Positions 5,790 through 6,630 of a stretch of DNA of 6,630 nt are shown in pieces. The notes under the pieces are model-generated. The model was not told where the DNA came from. It saw nothing but the letters and a program-made list of their open reading frames with translations, and did no database searches. Location: positions 1 through 6,630 of the forward strand of contig JAFAPL010000240.1 of NCBI GenBank assembly GCA_019247135.1, written 5' to 3'. The position numbers and the translations under genes are program-made. The number at the start of each line of letters is the position of its first letter. Positions within the stretch are counted from its first letter, which is position 1. This stretch comes from Chloroflexota bacterium. Its GTDB lineage: Bacteria; Chloroflexota; UBA6077; CF-72.

Positions 5790-6630
5790 GTGGCGGCGTT
5801 TGCGCTCGACAGCTTTGAGCGGCAGGCGGAAGCGTTCCGCCGCTCGCGAGCATGGCGCGAGTACCAGTTTCAGTCAGGGCGACGGCCCGGGCGCGGGCTC
5901 CTCACCCTGTACGACGAGGATTTCGCCGACTTTACGTCGACCGACTTCTTCCTCGACCTGCAGGCCGCCAATGAGGTCGAACCGCGCCAGCTCGGCGTGC
6001 TCACAGAGTTGCTCGCAAGTGCCTACGTCGAAGGCAATACGCGCGAACGTGCCGCTCGCGCGGGCGGACTCGAGGCGCGCACCAGCATCACGTTCGAGGA
6101 TGACGAGCTCGCCTGGCGCACAGCGCCCAGGCTCTGGACGAACATCGAACTGGTCCCGCGCCGCCACGAGCTGGCAGAAATCTGGCGCTCCACGACCCGG
6201 ACCGAGCTCAATCCAGTCCTCGGACGCTGGCAGGAGGAAGTACGCGGCGCGCTGCTTCGGCTGAGCGGAGACGAGTGGCTGACCTTCTGGGCCCAGCAGC
6301 GCGGGGTCGATCTCGGCGGCACGGCAAAGCTGGCCGAGAGTCTCCTGCGTCTGAGCCACGACGTCTACGCCCACGCCCTGGGCGTGTATTTCGGCCAGCT
6401 CGAGTTGCCGCTCGATGACGCATGGAGCGCCGACGCTGATTGGGCCTTTCGGGCGCCGCGTTTCGACGTGGTGTTCACGGAAACCACTCGCATGCCCGTG
6501 CTGGTGCGCGCGCTGCGCGACCTGGGTATCGGCCTCGAAGCGCAGACGGAGTTATCGCTCGAGAAGGCCGCGGGCAGCGACCTGCGCACGATCGTCATCG
6601 GCGCACCTGATGAGGTCCACGTGGTGGTGC
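5790..6630 (+). CDS. Uncharacterised protein resembling M3-type (thimet/PepF-like) metallopeptidases, N-terminal part (runs off the right edge)
   Basis: An open frame of 280 codons runs from GTG (5790) to the window end without a stop. An in-frame TGA at 5772-5774 limits the start to GTG 5790 or TTG 5784. The product begins AAFALDSFERQAEAFRRS and is helical, rich in Trp, Arg and Glu, with no signal peptide, membrane segment or cysteine seen. Its layout is an all-helical N-terminal region, then DWAFRAPRFDVVF, then TRMPVLVRALRDLGIGL, and finally APDEVHVVV at the edge. From memory this resembles M3-like proteins of Chloroflexota, where a PxEVxLVxxPxGG stretch leads into the HExGH zinc site. That zinc site would lie just outside the window, so a peptidase role is inference only. 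An unrelated conserved helical protein remains possible. It is transcribed away from the molybdenum cofactor operon. Confidence 0.6.
   Translation, partial: MAAFALDSFERQAEAFRRSRAWREYQFQSGRRPGRGLLTLYDEDFADFTSTDFFLDLQAANEVEPRQLGVLTELLASAYVEGNTRERAARAGGLEARTSITFEDDELAWRTAPRLWTNIELVPRRHELAEIWRSTTRTELNPVLGRWQEEVRGALLRLSGDEWLTFWAQQRGVDLGGTAKLAESLLRLSHDVYAHALGVYFGQLELPLDDAWSADADWAFRAPRFDVVFTETTRMPVLVRALRDLGIGLEAQTELSLEKAAGSDLRTIVIGAPDEVHVVV

Noticed and set aside
5874..6374. 166-codon minus-strand open frame opposite the M3-like gene
   Set aside because: It looks more ordered than most shadows, but the plus frame is open to the window end, has a promoter-like element and a plausible start, and reads as a normal helical protein. 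The minus frame shows no known motif.

Overview
The window is GC-rich bacterial chromosome, about two-thirds G+C by eye, and tightly packed with genes. It holds five genes on the minus strand, the last cut by the left edge. One gene on the plus strand is cut by the right edge. No RNA genes, insertion sequences, CRISPR repeats or prophage signs were seen. The taxon is uncertain. A MoeA fused to a COG1910-type binding domain, next to a second MoeA, is common in archaea and several deep bacterial lineages. The plus-strand protein resembles M3-peptidase-like proteins of Chloroflexota. Together with GTG/TTG starts and a likely leaderless start, this makes Chloroflexota or a neighbouring phylum my tentative guess.

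Reading the minus strand from right to left, the first unit (5696 down to 2027) has three genes. They are a YbaK/ProX-type aminoacyl-tRNA deacylase, a stand-alone MoeA, and a 642-residue MoeA with a C-terminal periplasmic-binding-protein-like domain. The genes are joined by a 4-nt overlap (GTGA) and a 1-nt overlap (TGATG), so they are very probably one translationally coupled operon. The two MoeA proteins belong to the last step of molybdenum (or tungsten) cofactor synthesis.

An 83-nt gap (1944-2026) contains a GC-rich stem-loop and a possible promoter. It leads to the second minus-strand unit: dihydrolipoyl dehydrogenase (lpd, E3) and octanoyltransferase (lipB). lipB starts on a TTG that overlaps the lpd stop (TTGA). 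LipB supplies lipoyl groups to the E2 and GcvH proteins whose dihydrolipoyl arms E3 re-oxidises, so this is a compact lipoate unit. It may continue to the left of the window.

A 93-nt divergent intergenic region (5697-5789) separates the deacylase from the plus-strand gene. It carries three tandem 12-bp repeats built around GGC-GA-GCC, flanked by candidate -10 elements facing outwards. The plus-strand gene appears to start at or very near its own transcription start. No wholly new system is evident. The most noteworthy points are the unusual second MoeA (fusion plus an altered KPGKP motif), the repeat array in the divergent promoter, and the leaderless start.
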